Source of the DNA: Cryptomeria japonica
Taxonomy: Eukaryota; Streptophyta; Pinopsida; Cupressales; Cupressaceae
Reading direction: 5' to 3'
DNA length: 64,000 nucleotides
Assembly (NCBI RefSeq): GCF_030272615.1
Contig: NC_081410.1
Coordinates: forward strand, 292,176,457-292,240,456
Every line of letters starts with the position of its first letter. Position 1 is the first letter of the stretch. This document shows, piece after piece, positions 46,303 through 57,402 of the stretch. The notes under the pieces were generated by a model. That model was not told the DNA's origin, made no database searches, and was given only the letters and a program-made list of their open reading frames with translations. A program made the position numbers and the translations under genes.

Positions 46303-47579
46303 ATAGTCCATGGTATGCTGACATAGCTAAATACCTAGAAGCTAACAAGATACCCCCACATTTCTCACCTAAAGAAAAAAGATTGCTGGTAGAAAAGAGT
46401 TTCAACTTCTCATGGATAACAAATTGCTTATTTTATATAGGGCTAGATCAAGTTATGAGGCGCTGTGTAAGGGAAGATGAGACATATGATATACTTCATA
46501 CCTGTCATGATGAGCCTTGTGGAGGTCACTTTGCAGCCAAAAGAACAACTCTCAAGATATTAACTACAGGGTACTATTGGCAAACCTTGCACAAGGATGC
46601 AATTAAATACACCAAGAAATGTGATAGATGTCAAAGAATGGGAAGACCAACTTGGTCTGATGAAATGCCTCTACACCCTTAGGTGGTTGTTACACCATTT
46701 GACAAATGGGGCCTATACTTTGTTGGGCCAATCGACCCATCATCAAATGGTTGATCCTACATTCTTGTTTGTACCAACTATGTCACTAAATGGGTAGAGG
46801 TCAAAGCCTTCAAGCATGCCAGAGATAATAAGGTAGCCGAATTTTTATATGAAGAAATATTCACTCAGTATGGAGTTCCTAGAGAAATAGTAATAGATCA
46901 AGGGGAACAATTCAATTCCACTCTGATCATAGCCCTGGTTAATGAATACAATATTAGGCATAGGAAATCCACTCCTTATCATCCTCAGGCTAATGGACAA
47001 GCATAAATCACTAACATGGAGCTTGATTCAATATTGACCAAAATAGTAGCACTCAACCAAAAAGATTGGTCTAGCAGATTATTTGAAGTTGTATAGGCTT
47101 ATAGAACCACTTGGAAAACTACAATAGGGTTTACACCATTTGAAATGGTATATGGGACAAAAGAAATAATGCCTGTAGAGTTTGAGCATAAAACCTTGAA
47201 AGCAACTATTTCCTTAGATATGACTCTTTCTGCAGCACAAGAAGCAAGGCTCCTACAACTTAATGCCTTAGATGAAATAAGAAATTCCACCCTGCAACAT
47301 ACCAAATCTATTCAAAACTAGCACATGAAGTGGCATGATCACTATATCAAAGATAAATCATTCAAGACATGTGATTGGGCTCTTCTCTATGATTCGAGGT
47401 ATAAAGATAATCTGGGAAAATTATAGATATGGTGGTTAGGACCTTATGAGATAGTTGAAACATTCTCTAATGGTGTTGTCAGATTATCTACAATAGATCC
47501 TATTAAGTTTAAATTGTTAGTCAATGGTCCTCAGCTACGCTTATACCATAAACCTCTTAGCAAAGATGACTTTCTATAA
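46299..47579 (+). pseudogene. ATH integrase
   Basis: The zinc-binding region is intact: CHDEPCGGHFAAKRT near 46501 and KKCDRCQRMG near 46615 (HHCC). The core reads FDKWGLYFVGP near 46699, with Tyr in place of the first catalytic Asp; VIDQGEQFNS near 46890 (second Asp kept); and HPQANGQA near 46980, followed by a stop exactly where the catalytic Glu is expected. The C-terminal part (WWLGPYEIVETFSNG near 47430) ends at about 47578. Two of three catalytic residues are therefore lost. Confidence 0.88.
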
Positions 47580-48189
47580 TAATTTTCCATTGCCAAGCAT
47601 GCCGAGATTCCTACAGCAGCTGGTGATGACTTTGTCATCACCACTCCATCTTAAAATCTTTCCCGCATGATCATAACAAATACTTCCACATCTAGAGGGA
47701 GTACTTTTCTGCATAATAAATATTCCATTCCGTAATCACATTTATTTCCTTTCACTCCATCCATTTTTGCCTCATTTTCCATGCATGGTGGCACAATGTC
47801 TTCAAGATGCAGTCATTCTCACATGATGTCAGGTACGCTTGTGTGTATTTATTTTTGCTGCATGTATATAATTAAACAATATTAACTATAATTATGATAT
47901 TTTGTAGTGTCCTTTTCTGGTCCTCCTCCACATGTGTGGATACCTGTCAAACCTTAGGTTGGGAGGGGAAAGTATGATGATAATGACTCTAGCAAATAAT
48001 TCTGATGTCCTCTTAGATTGCATTTTATTTTTCAATTTTCTAGTTTGAGGTGATATCTTGTATTCTGCTTATCTGTCTGCTTAGAGCTATTTTTTAGATT
48101 GCAACTAGGTTTCGACCAAGTAAAGGCACATTGAGTATATTGTAGTACAGAACTTAGTGCAAAAATTGGGCAGATTTATGCTATTATAG
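47580..48189 (+). other. ATH spacer between integrase and 3' ORF
   Basis: No gene recognised. It is T-rich with pyrimidine runs near 47740-47770. Athila-like elements often have such a spacer before an extra ORF. No convincing splice acceptor can be chosen from the sequence alone. Confidence 0.5.
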
Positions 48190-50280
48190 AGTTGAAAGTG
48201 TTATCACTGCATTGGGTGGTCCACCTATTCGTCATGACCCGACAGTCCATGAAGTTCTTTTTCAGGACCAGGATTTTGAACCAATATTTCATAACAGTGG
48301 ATGGCTGGATTATTTTTTGAAGCTGACGAAGTTTAATGAAGAAATTGTGAGGGAATTTACCCACACACTTTCAAATGGAGAAGCTCAGGTAAAAGGTTTG
48401 AGAGTGGTGGTTACAGAGGAATGGATATCAAAGGTAACTAGGTTACCAATAGATGGTGAAAAGTACTCAGAATCTATGGACGCACGCAGTACATGAGTAA
48501 AATTTACACATCCAGGAGACCCTCCATTAGTAGTATATAAACAAGTAACTAGCTGAGAATCTCTTCTGCCTGAATGGAAAGTAGTAGCATTTTATGTTTT
48601 AAAGTATTAAATCTATGAAGGAAGGTTCTCATTTCTGCATTCCCATCACTTCAAGCTTCTAATTCATCTACGCCATGGAAGAAGGATGAATGTTCCAAGC
48701 CTATTGCAACCTTCTTTCAACAAGTGCAACAAAGACCCATAAAGGTAGGCCTCACTCGATTTCCCATCATTGCCTAATTAAGCTATTAGTTGAAATATCT
48801 TTTTGAGATGTCTCTCTAATGCTTTGGAATGAATTTGTTGAAATTATAATGTTTAGGGTAGAGAACATGGTTATAGAGGAGCCACATCCATCTCAGGAAC
48901 AACAAAATTTGGAAAACCTTTAAAAACTTGCTTCCCCTCTTGAACCCTCATCCTCCATGATATCATCAGAACAAAATATTCTTGCAGTAGAGGAACCCTT
49001 ACAAGAAGAAGCTACAATAGGGGTTCCTTCTCAAAGTCTAAGAAAAACTAGGGCTGCCACATGAAAGGAAAAGGGCAAAGAAAAACAAGTTGACATAGAA
49101 CATAAGGAAGAGAAAAGTAAAAGTGAGAATTTACCCCCTCCCATGGCCAAGAAAAGAAAAGTTGTAAAACCAGTTTCTCTAGTAACCATTGAAGTGGTTG
49201 AAGAGTTGACTACAGGAAGTAGTCCTGCAGCCAAAAAAGGAAAATCTTGGAGAAGTAGTGGTAGGCTCTGTAAAAAGCTTAAAAACCAAGACCAATCAGT
49301 AGAGCCAAATATTACCATCTTGATTGACTCCCTAGAACAAGAACAACACAGTCCACTTCATGATGATGTCCCTCCTTTCCACCTAATGAACCCAAAAGGG
49401 AACAAGAAAAAGGGGAATAAATGCAAAATATGGAGGAAGAACAGGAACTGCAGCTGCAAGAAGGGGGGGACTCCAAAATATTGAGCAACCTAAAAAAGAA
49501 GTAGGTTTTGAAAGGCTGGAGAACTTAGCATCTACTATAGAACAGGTTATTGAAGCATGGAGCAAAGTTTAAAAGAAGAAACCTAGGGCACCTATTCATA
49601 GGCCACCTACTTCCCTTACTAGTCATGCGGTGGGACTTTCTATTTATGAGGATTGGGAATTGGAAAAGGTAAAAATGAAGATGATAATCGACTGGCAGAA
49701 GAAAATTATTGAACAAAAGGATGAAGAAATTATTCAACTTAAAGCTAAGGTGTAAACAGTAGCCACCATGGTACCACAACTAATGCAATGTCGAGCTCCT
49801 CCTTGTGTTTACTCTTTGTATTTAAGAGAACAACACATCAGTTTCTAGATGATGAGAATTGTCAAGGATTTAAGTCCCTCATTGCAGACACAAGAAGAAT
49901 TGTATAATTATTGTCAGACATCTCCTACAACAATTAAAAATCTACTTTGTGAACTTTATGTACATAACTATGTTGTTCCTAATGATGTCGATTGAAACTC
50001 TCTCCTCTAAATTGGAGATATCCAATTGAAAGCTCTTGTGTCATGGATGCAAAATGAAATATAAAGGGGAGAGCAGTTTCAGGTGCATCACAAGGAAGAA
50101 CCTGAGATTTCATTGCCCTTAAGGGCTGAATCAAGGGAACCTAGGCAACTTTATTTTGATTGGAAAAAGATTGTATATGAGCCAGATTATGCAAAGGATA
50201 TCCCACCCTTAAGGGAAGACATGTATAATGAATACAAACAAATGGCTCCAAGGAAAGGACAAGTAGAAATATGACATTTA
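48190..50280 (+). pseudogene. ATH extra 3' ORF of unknown function
   Basis: The first part (48212-48496) reads GGPPIRHDPTVHEVLFQDQD and EIVREFTHTL, then WISKVTRLPIDGE, and a further LLPEWKVVAFYVLKY segment lies near 48568. The layout resembles the plant transposon-associated ORFs found after pol in Athila/Tat elements. Next comes a Lys-rich region with AKKRKVVKP (49146-49172), a possible nuclear localisation signal, then a charged helix (WELEKVKMKMIIDWQKKI near 49650-49710). An open piece follows at 50083-50274. I cannot assign a function or show that it is env-like: no signal peptide or membrane segment is evident. Stops and frameshifts are frequent. Confidence 0.5.
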
Positions 50281-50634
50281 GTCCAATGCTGGAATAGCCT
50301 AACAAATGAGTTAAGGCAATCTGAGTCACACTCTACGCAAAACTACCATCCAGCCTTAAACAAAGCACCCAAGTACATGCACTTGGGAAGAACAAAGGGA
50401 CAACATTGCCTGTCTCTCAATTTTCAGCCTCCAATCCTCCTATGGCCACTGATGGGATGCAAGGATAATGACCCACCATATAGTTGGAAGAGATTGGAGA
50501 AAATGAAATGATTCTACTAGAGCTTATCTATAGGTGGTTTTGGACAAGTTACTCCAAGCAATTTCCAAATCAATGCCAAAATCCAAAATTTTCCTATTGT
50601 TGGAGGATCAACAAGAAGTTAGGTTAGGGGGAGA
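50281..50634 (+). other. ATH 3' untranslated region and polypurine tract
   Basis: No gene. It ends in GTTAGGGGGAGA at 50623-50634, directly before the 3' LTR: the polypurine tract that would prime plus-strand synthesis. Confidence 0.8.
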
Positions 50635-51854
50635 TGATGAGCCTAAATAATGGCTCTATTTTGATATATTTTTGATATAATACCTCTGCCTAAGTCTTGT
50701 GATTAGATGACATTTGGATTATAATACTCTCCTAAGTTGATATATTTTAAGTGTTTTTGAAATTGGTTTAACTTATACCTAAGGATGTCATACAATGATT
50801 TTAAATGATCTATCTATGCAAATATCTAAAATTAATTATAAATACGGTTTACATTATATCATGTTAGCATTAGTATATACACATGTTTGTTGTGCACATT
50901 AATATCATGATGCAGGGTCAACAAAGGTGAAGTAAATACTAAAAGGTGGTTTAAAGGAGCATCAAGTATAGAACCGCAATGCAGACCCAGTCAGAGAAAT
51001 GCAGTAATGATCGAAACCACTTGACTGGTTCTTCAGCAAACTAATTTATGAAAACATTTATAACTATTCTTAGTGGAGCTTAGATCCAGGGAGTGAGTTA
51101 TGCTATATTTTCTTAGCTGCAGGACAGACGTTGTTCTGTTTTTCTATTTTTCTACTCTGATTTCTTCTTCTCTTGTTAGTAAATCTTGTTCACCTATTCT
51201 ATAGGAATGTGGTCGATCAGTTAGAAGTTTGTTATAAGTTTTCTTATAAATAAAGATATCTCTCTCCTCTCAGGGATAGTAGAGAATGACCATAATATTT
51301 GTAATACACATTCTTTTGGTATTTTATGTATTTGCACAGTCAAGATGAAATAAAGAGATCAATATGATTTTGAATACTTAAATAATTGTAAACTGAAGTT
51401 TTGGAGATACTCACTCAAGGGGGCCCACTTGGTGAGTAATCATTTTTAAGTTCCAATTAGTTTTCATTCTTCTATAGTAGTTTGTTCTGCAATTGTTCAT
51501 TCCAGCAGCCACTGGAAACAGTTCCTATGTCTGTTCCTGCAGCCACATCAGCAGAGTAGTTCCTGTTGCTTTCCATAACTTTATCATTTAACAGTAGTTG
51601 TTTAAAGTAATTTCTAGTTGGAAGATTAAGTACTAATTCATTGAGATTCCATGTTTTTTCTTTAGAAGAATTTCCTTTCCTATAGTAATATAGAATGGTT
51701 GCGATATGAAATTGGTGCACATACAGTGCTGACCCATTTCAAGTTTATGTCCCTGGTTGATAAATAAATGAGCCTTTGCAACATGAAAGTTAGCTATTCA
51801 ATCTCTGAATTGTGTTTTATTACCTAGTTGCCATTCCAGTTGTGAGGACCAACA
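50635..51854 (+). repeat. ATH 3' LTR
   Basis: TGATGAGCCTAAATAATGG...GTGAGGACCAACA, 1220 bases, matching 34031-35252. Confidence 0.95.
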
Positions 51855-51859
51855 ATGAG
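51855..51859. repeat. ATH target site duplication ATGAG, right copy
   Basis: ATGAG immediately after ACCAACA; equals 34026-34030. Confidence 0.92.
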
Positions 51860-52051
51860 TAGCATGAATAAGCCAATTGCATAACCCAAACATACCGAAG
51901 CATATTGGATCATATGGGATCAAATCCAACCAGAAACCAAACAACCTATTGGAACCAAAAGGGTGCCGGTAAAGCATCCAAAATAGCTACTATTGACATC
52001 AATGACAAAACATCAATGCAACAAATAATCAATTCCTCCAAATGGGCAATA
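51860..52051 (-). repeat. CopB 5' LTR, second part
   Basis: Continues the CopB LTR after ATH (TAGCATGAATAAGCC as at 28431). It ends ATGGGCAATA, a decayed form of ATGGCCAACA, followed by GAGAC. Confidence 0.9.
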
Positions 52052-52056
52052 GAGAC

Positions 52057-54367
52057 TGATAACTGATATGTTGGCAAGTGCATTGTAGCCAACTGATAAG
52101 CATATGACTAGTGAACAAATAGGGTGAGTTAATGAAGAAGTGCAAAACTAGTATGCAGTTGGGTGTCAAATAGCAAGTTTCCCACCGGATGAGGATGATA
52201 TCACAAGTTGATGATATGAATGATAGTGAGTGTGCCCAACTAGATCATATGTGCTTGATTGAAGATGTATCTACTTAATGTCAGCTAAGGTATATTGGTG
52301 CAATGCCAAAAGTAGATGACAATAATCCTCTCCCACCGGTAAGTGATAATGCTCTAGGATAAGTCAGAGATATTATAGGCAGATGATTGAAGGCTCACAC
52401 TGGATCAATCGGTGAAACACAAAGAGGCCTCAGGTGTATGAAATTAGAGATGTGTACCGGATCAACAAGAGTTGAATTGTTGTGCCACTGGGAAAGAGAA
52501 GGAAGAGTAAAGAAGTGATGGGTTTGTCACTTTGACAAACTAGCTGAGATGATGTCTAGGCTGATGAAGAAGAAGGCAATTTTGAGAAACTGTAGATAGA
52601 GAGTGCAACTGGAATGCAGATGCCTTAGATGGAAACGGTTGAAGGTTCATGACATGGTGTCATCAAGGTGATTACCAGTAAGTATGTTTAGCGGTAAAGC
52701 TGAAAATGTAACAAGTGAAGAGCACTTGTCTAACGAAGATGAGGATGTTATGGTTTGGCAAGTGAAGTGACCAAGTGAAGGTGGTCCACTAGTAGAGAAA
52801 CAAAGTGCAGACTTGAAGGTTGACCGATTAGGGTATAACCGACAGGGTTGGTGAACTAGTAGATGTACACTGGTTGTGTGTTATGATCAGTGATAGAGTC
52901 TAAACTGACACGATGACTAAGCTAATGTTTATGTTGATAGAGATGCCATGTGGAGTCCAAGTGTCAATCAAATGGACCTTGCATTGTTGATGAGATAGTT
53001 GGTGACTGGTTGACATTAATGTTGATAGTGGATATCATGGGTCGATAGTAGAAGGATGCGGCTGAAGACTGCTCAGAGGAAAAAGATCTAATTTGTTGGC
53101 ATCATGATTGATGTAGTGTATCTAGGTGCTGATTAGGGTAGGTGAAGCTAACTCGTGATCACTTCTTTGTGGTTGACAAGTGTATACTGACAAAGAGGCC
53201 ATGTTTGCTAAATATGGTAAACGTGTTTTGGAAGCAGCGTGATTGGCAGAGTTGATTGATCTGTTATAGGTAGTCAATCTTTGGAAGAAGATCTGATTTG
53301 ATTTGCCTTTCCTTGAGGTCAATGAAGGAACCCTAGCATGCTAAAGGTTTGAATGTTGGTCATGGTAGGAAAACTTAGGTATAAATATGTCGACTAAAGA
53401 CCAAAGATGATTGATGCTGCCATATGATTAAGGTGCCAGATGTTGAAGAGTGAAGTGTGAAAGTGTAGTAGAGATCCAACTAGTCAAAGACTTCATTGAA
53501 AGATCACATAGACTAAGTGTTGGAGGTGCAATGAGTGAGAGGGTTTAGCAGAGGCTTAACCGGCAAGGTCAGAGTGACCGGTAAACTGCAAAGTGAGTCA
53601 TAGTGGTGTAAACCAGTGTTGCTAGAACCTGTAGAAAGGAAGAGAAGGTGTTGCAGTGTAGTGGGAGTGTCAGTGAAGATCCAAAAAGGCAAGATCTGTG
53701 AAGGGATTGACCAGTCAAGAGAAAAACTAGCTAAGCTTAAAGTAGACATAACTGACAAGTTGAGAACTGACACATAGCAGAATACCAGTAGAGAAGGGGT
53801 AGAGGCTGAATTGGTAATTTTGTAGTAGAGAGCGAAGGAGAGGAGGATCTCAATGAGTAGAGAACTGACAAAGAGCAGAGCAGAGGAAGAACAGTTTGAG
53901 AAGAGTAAAACCAGAAGAGAGATTACATAGGTTATAGAACTCATTTGTAACTAGGAGATTACTTTTTCATTATATACAGACTTTGTAATCACTGAGTTGG
54001 AGCTCGGTACAAGGGTTGGTGCTCCTTGGGTTGGTGCCCTAAATCAGGGGTTGATGCTCCTTGGTTTGGTGCCCTAAAGAAGGGGTGGTGCCCTAAATGT
54101 TGTGACCATTTTTTTTATTGTGAGGCTGGATTGGAGCAGTAGACTCCAACAACATTTCTCAATGAGGTTTTTCCCATGTTTTTTCCTCGTATATCTGGTG
54201 TTATGTGATGTGCCTTTTGTGTGTTGTTGTATTTGTGGCATCTACCTATCTCACTGATATGTTTATTTTGAGTTAGATATTCTAACCGGTATGCACTTCA
54301 GAATAAAAGGTTAAAGTTTGGAAACCACTGATTCACCCCCCTCTCAGTGGCATCTTGTGTTCTACAT
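52057..54367 (+). repeat. TRG 3' LTR, second part
   Basis: Matches 21549-23842. It has TATAAATA at 53380-53387, the minisatellite at about 54006-54100 and a perfect 7-base stem CCACTGA/TCAGTGG at 54325-54350. It ends TTCTACA at 54367. Confidence 0.92.
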
Positions 54368-54548
54368 TCTGGAGGAATCTCTTTGGCAGAGGCAGACCTA
54401 TTGGTTTTACAAGTTTGATCTTGTTCTTTGGCATTTGATTCCTTTTGGTTGAAAGGATCCCCTTAGATTGTATAAATCATTGTAATTGAGCATTAGAAGT
54501 AGAAAAGATAGAGCATAGAGATTGATCCTAAGATTTAGAGGTCTGGAG
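54368..54548. other. Short stretch between TRG and SoloB
   Basis: 181 bases without recognised feature; the right flank of the TRG insertion. It continues logically from the sequence before 21338. Confidence 0.4.
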
Positions 54549-55791
54549 TGTTAGATAGTTCAAATAACCAGAAGACAACTGAGAGGGGGGGGTGAATTAG
54601 TTGTCACCAGATTACCAAAACTTAAGAAATTAAAACTTTAATACCAGAACACATAAGATCAATACTGAAATGTATAAACTAATTACCAAAATAGCAGACA
54701 TACCAATTAAGCACAAGCAACAATTAGATAATAAATACCATCCACATGACACCAAGATTTGTACATGGAGAAATTAGTAAAGGGAAAAACCATAGTGGGA
54801 AGCCTACCCACAGTCAGATAATACTTTTGCAGTAAGTATGTGAATACAAATTGAGGGGTTTGCACTTGCAGGAAGGCCAACAACCTAGAACACACTACTC
54901 ATTACAAAAGGAGTCTCACCGACTACATAAAAATCCAGACTACAATCCAGAAGGAATAATGAACTACAATGATAGCATCTCCTATGCCTGAATATAGTTC
55001 TGGTTAAGCTCAATACCAGAGGACTTAATCCTCTTATATAAACCCAACTCAATCATGAATGATTGACCAAATCCTTTGCATGAATGATTATTACATTATT
55101 CGCTCCTATACCATCCTATCCAAAATCCTTATATATGATCTACAATGAGATCTTACATCATATATATACAAACCCTTGACTATAAACAATAAGGTCGACC
55201 ACTAGACAATAAAGAAATTACATAATTATAAAATATGCTTTCCTAAGACCAAACAAATAATATCCAACCCATAAGATATCTTGGAAACACATTGATAAGT
55301 CCCAACAACATGTTACATTAAGTCGGTCCATAACCTAGATAGTACTAGATGCAATTTAGGTCTACAAATGATAAAGCAATGATCCCAATCAGCCAAGTTG
55401 CAAACATAATCACCATAAAAATCTTGAATCTCTACTAGAAGCCACACCAACACCACTTATACATAATATCAAAGATCTTCAACAAAGCTCTACCAGTGAA
55501 ACCCTCACGGGATCTACAAACCGAGCTTACCAACATATAAGATAGCATCTGATCACCAAATCAAAACCAACTGACAAAACATGAATCTGAGTAGCATGAA
55601 TATTAGTCCAAGCCAATTCCAAAAGCCAAAGCATACCAGAGTATACCGGATTATCATGATCTAATCTAGCTAGAAACCAAACAATTTATCGGGACCAAAA
55701 GGATATCGGTAAAGCAGCCAAAATAGCTAGTGTTGACATCAATAACAAAAAAACAATGCAACACATAATCAATTCCTCCAAATGGCCAACA
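54549..55791 (-). repeat. SoloB: solo LTR of the CopB family
   Basis: TGTTAGATAGTTC...ATGGCCAACA, 1243 bases, similar over its length to the CopB LTRs. It is flanked by TGGAG at 54544-54548 and 55792-55796 with no internal region. This is the usual product of recombination between two LTRs of one element. It keeps the stem GACAACTGA/TTAGTTGTC at 54574-54605. Confidence 0.93.
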
Positions 55792-56212
55792 TGGAGTTGA
55801 TCAATTCTATAATTGAGCATGTATGTAGCTAGCTACTGGTTATCTATATTCAGTTTTCATGATCTAATTCATTTAGTTCTGCATTGCCTCCATCATATCC
55901 TCTTGTTTCCATTGTGTTTAATCTTGCTGCCTGATCCAGATTGATCTCTTTGAGGTCCCTCCTAACTGGTGACTACACCAAGTAAGTTTGAAGTTGACCA
56001 ATTTTGTAATTGAGCATGTATGTAGCATGCCAATGAGCTGAATCTTTTAATCTAGATGTTATCGGTTATCTGTAATCAATTTTCATGATCTAATTCATTC
56101 AGTTCTACATTCCCTCCATCATATCTTGTTGTTTCTGTTGTGTTTACTCTTGTTGCCCAATCCAGATTGATCTCTTTAAGGTCTCACCTAATTGGTGACT
56201 GCACCAACTTTC
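55792..56212. repeat. Imperfect tandem duplication of about 200 bases
   Basis: Copy 1 (about 55794-55987) and copy 2 (about 55990-56212) share AATTGAGCATGTATGTAGC, TTTTCATGATCTAATTCATT, CCTCCATCATATC and CCAGATTGATCTCTTT in order. Copy 2 has about 30 extra bases. No coding sense seen. Confidence 0.8.
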
Positions 56213-57183
56213 ACCATTTCATGAAGAACATAGACACTAACTTTTCACCCCCTACGAAGCAACGATATACAAGTGAACCCTGCCTATTTTGTGGCACAAC
56301 CATGATCATCTGATTTTCATTAGACCTGATGAATGACCATATTTTAAACACTCAACTTACCCTTTGGAGATCTATGTGACATCATCTCATGGGTCCATCT
56401 TTGCATGACCTCTAGGATCCAAAAGACAAAATTCAAACTTGCAGGGCAGGTGAGAATTTTGATTCTCTGTACAGGGTGGTTGCTGACTAGGTGGTCGAAA
56501 TCAATTTTTGGCCTAGTTGGCACACCAAATCAGATCAAATTTTAGTCCAACCACCAAGAATTTTCACCATTTCTCCATATTGGACTTTTAAAACCATTTT
56601 CAGATGCCATCTGTGACTCTCCAATGTAGATTGAAGACTTTTGTGTCCTACAAGTTGATCTCAAATACATCTTACGCAATGATTTCTTCACTTGCAGAGA
56701 TATTTTGTTTTACTCCAGATGAGCAGACATTCTTAGATGCTGTAATGAATTTAGATCACATCAAATTGATGAATCTCTTCTCTTCTCTGATAATAGGGTT
56801 ATAATTTCTTAACTTAAATTATCTTAGTTATGCTTGAACCATAAAGTCAATTTTGTAACCCTATTACAAAGATCTTTTATATTCTATCTCAAAATACATG
56901 TTTTTTGTGATTTGTAAAAATTTCTTTGCCTTGCATGAATAAAATTAGCCTCCTTCCCTTCACTCTATCCTCACAACTTGTGTAACTTGTTACCTTCTTG
57001 TTTGAATGCATTAATATCTATTTTCCTTAGCATATGTGATTGTGTTGATCCCTTTGTAGATATCATATGTGAACTAAATCAATTCCTCTTATCATCTTGC
57101 AAGAATTTCAACCTTCACTCTTTCTTAGGACACTAATTTGAATAGAGTTTTGTGCATACTTGGGGTAATTTTATTGATGTTAT
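56213..57183. other. Unassigned stretch, no supported gene
   Basis: A 66-codon open frame at 56604-56804 has no recognised homology and no supporting context. The T/C-rich segments could be old retroelement or single-copy DNA. I see nothing else in it. Confidence 0.35.
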
Positions 57184-57402
57184 TGTTAGGAATTGGGAAG
57201 GACAACTGAGAGGGGGGGTGAATCAATTGTCAACAAATTGCAACCCAAAACAGATTAATCCAAGTTAAAACTCAGTGCCGGTAAAATAGATTAACAATTA
57301 TAGTAATACCGGTACAACTTAATGTATGAAATAGAAAGAAAAACAACATCCCCAATACATGAAACAAATATTTTGACATGGAAACCCTGTAAGGGGAAAA
57401 AA
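57184..57402 (-). repeat. LTR-D: start of a minus-orientation copia LTR, cut by CopC2
   Basis: TGTTAGGAATTGGGAAGGACAAC start, then a G-run and TGAATCAATTGTC. This is the reverse complement of the CopC-type LTR 3' end, including the U5-like block (GGAAACCCTGTAAGGGGAAAAA). The remainder should lie beyond the window, after the CopC2 3' LTR. The last five bases are AAAAA, the probable CopC2 target. Confidence 0.82.

Larger units (their letters stand above)
34031..51854 (+). mobile_element. ATH: Athila-like Ty3/gypsy retrotransposon nested in CopB LTR
   Basis: LTRs 34031-35252 and 50635-51854, primer site of tRNA-Asp type, and polypurine tract GTTAGGGGGAGA before the right LTR. It is flanked by ATGAG at 34026-34030 and 51855-51859. 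Internal order on the plus strand: gag, protease, RT, RNase H, integrase, then an extra 3' ORF region. The protease reads like the Athila form (IDLGA...ILGRPW). CopC1 sits in its RT. The LTRs differ by about one base in ten over 220 bases by eye. Confidence 0.95.
27406..52051 (-). mobile_element. CopB: Ty1/copia retrotransposon nested in TRG and itself carrying ATH
   Basis: Left LTR 27406-28640; right LTR 33006-34030 continued at 51860-52051 after the ATH insertion. Flanks are GAGAC at 27401-27405 and 52052-52056. Gag, integrase, RT and RNase H lie on the minus strand; most of the protease and the following linker are deleted. The right terminus has decayed from CCAACA to GCAATA. The LTRs differ by roughly one base in eight over the first 230 by eye. 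Same family as SoloB. Confidence 0.93.
21338..54367 (+). mobile_element. TRG: gag-only LTR retrotransposon (TR-GAG-like), carrying nested CopB/ATH/CopC1
   Basis: The left LTR is 21338-23842. The right LTR starts at 27210, is cut at 27405 by CopB, and resumes at 52057-54367. The joined right LTR is 196 + 2311 = 2507 bases against 2505 for the left. A tRNA-iMet primer site follows the left LTR, and a polypurine tract precedes the right. The internal 3.4 kb holds a copia-type gag but no protease, integrase, RT or RNase H homology, so it is non-autonomous. Flanks are TTATG (21333-21337) and TTCTG (54368-54372), an imperfect duplication. The LTRs differ by about one base in eight over the part compared by eye, the oldest level of the nest along with CopB. 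Confidence 0.88.

Noticed and set aside
53513-53944. 143-codon minus-strand frame in the TRG LTR
   Set aside because: Leucine/serine-rich translation of a purine-rich strand. The matching place in the other LTR has only a shorter diverged frame, so it is not conserved as a protein.
56604-56804. 66-codon plus-strand open frame as a host gene
   Set aside because: No homology, no exon context, length near chance for this composition.
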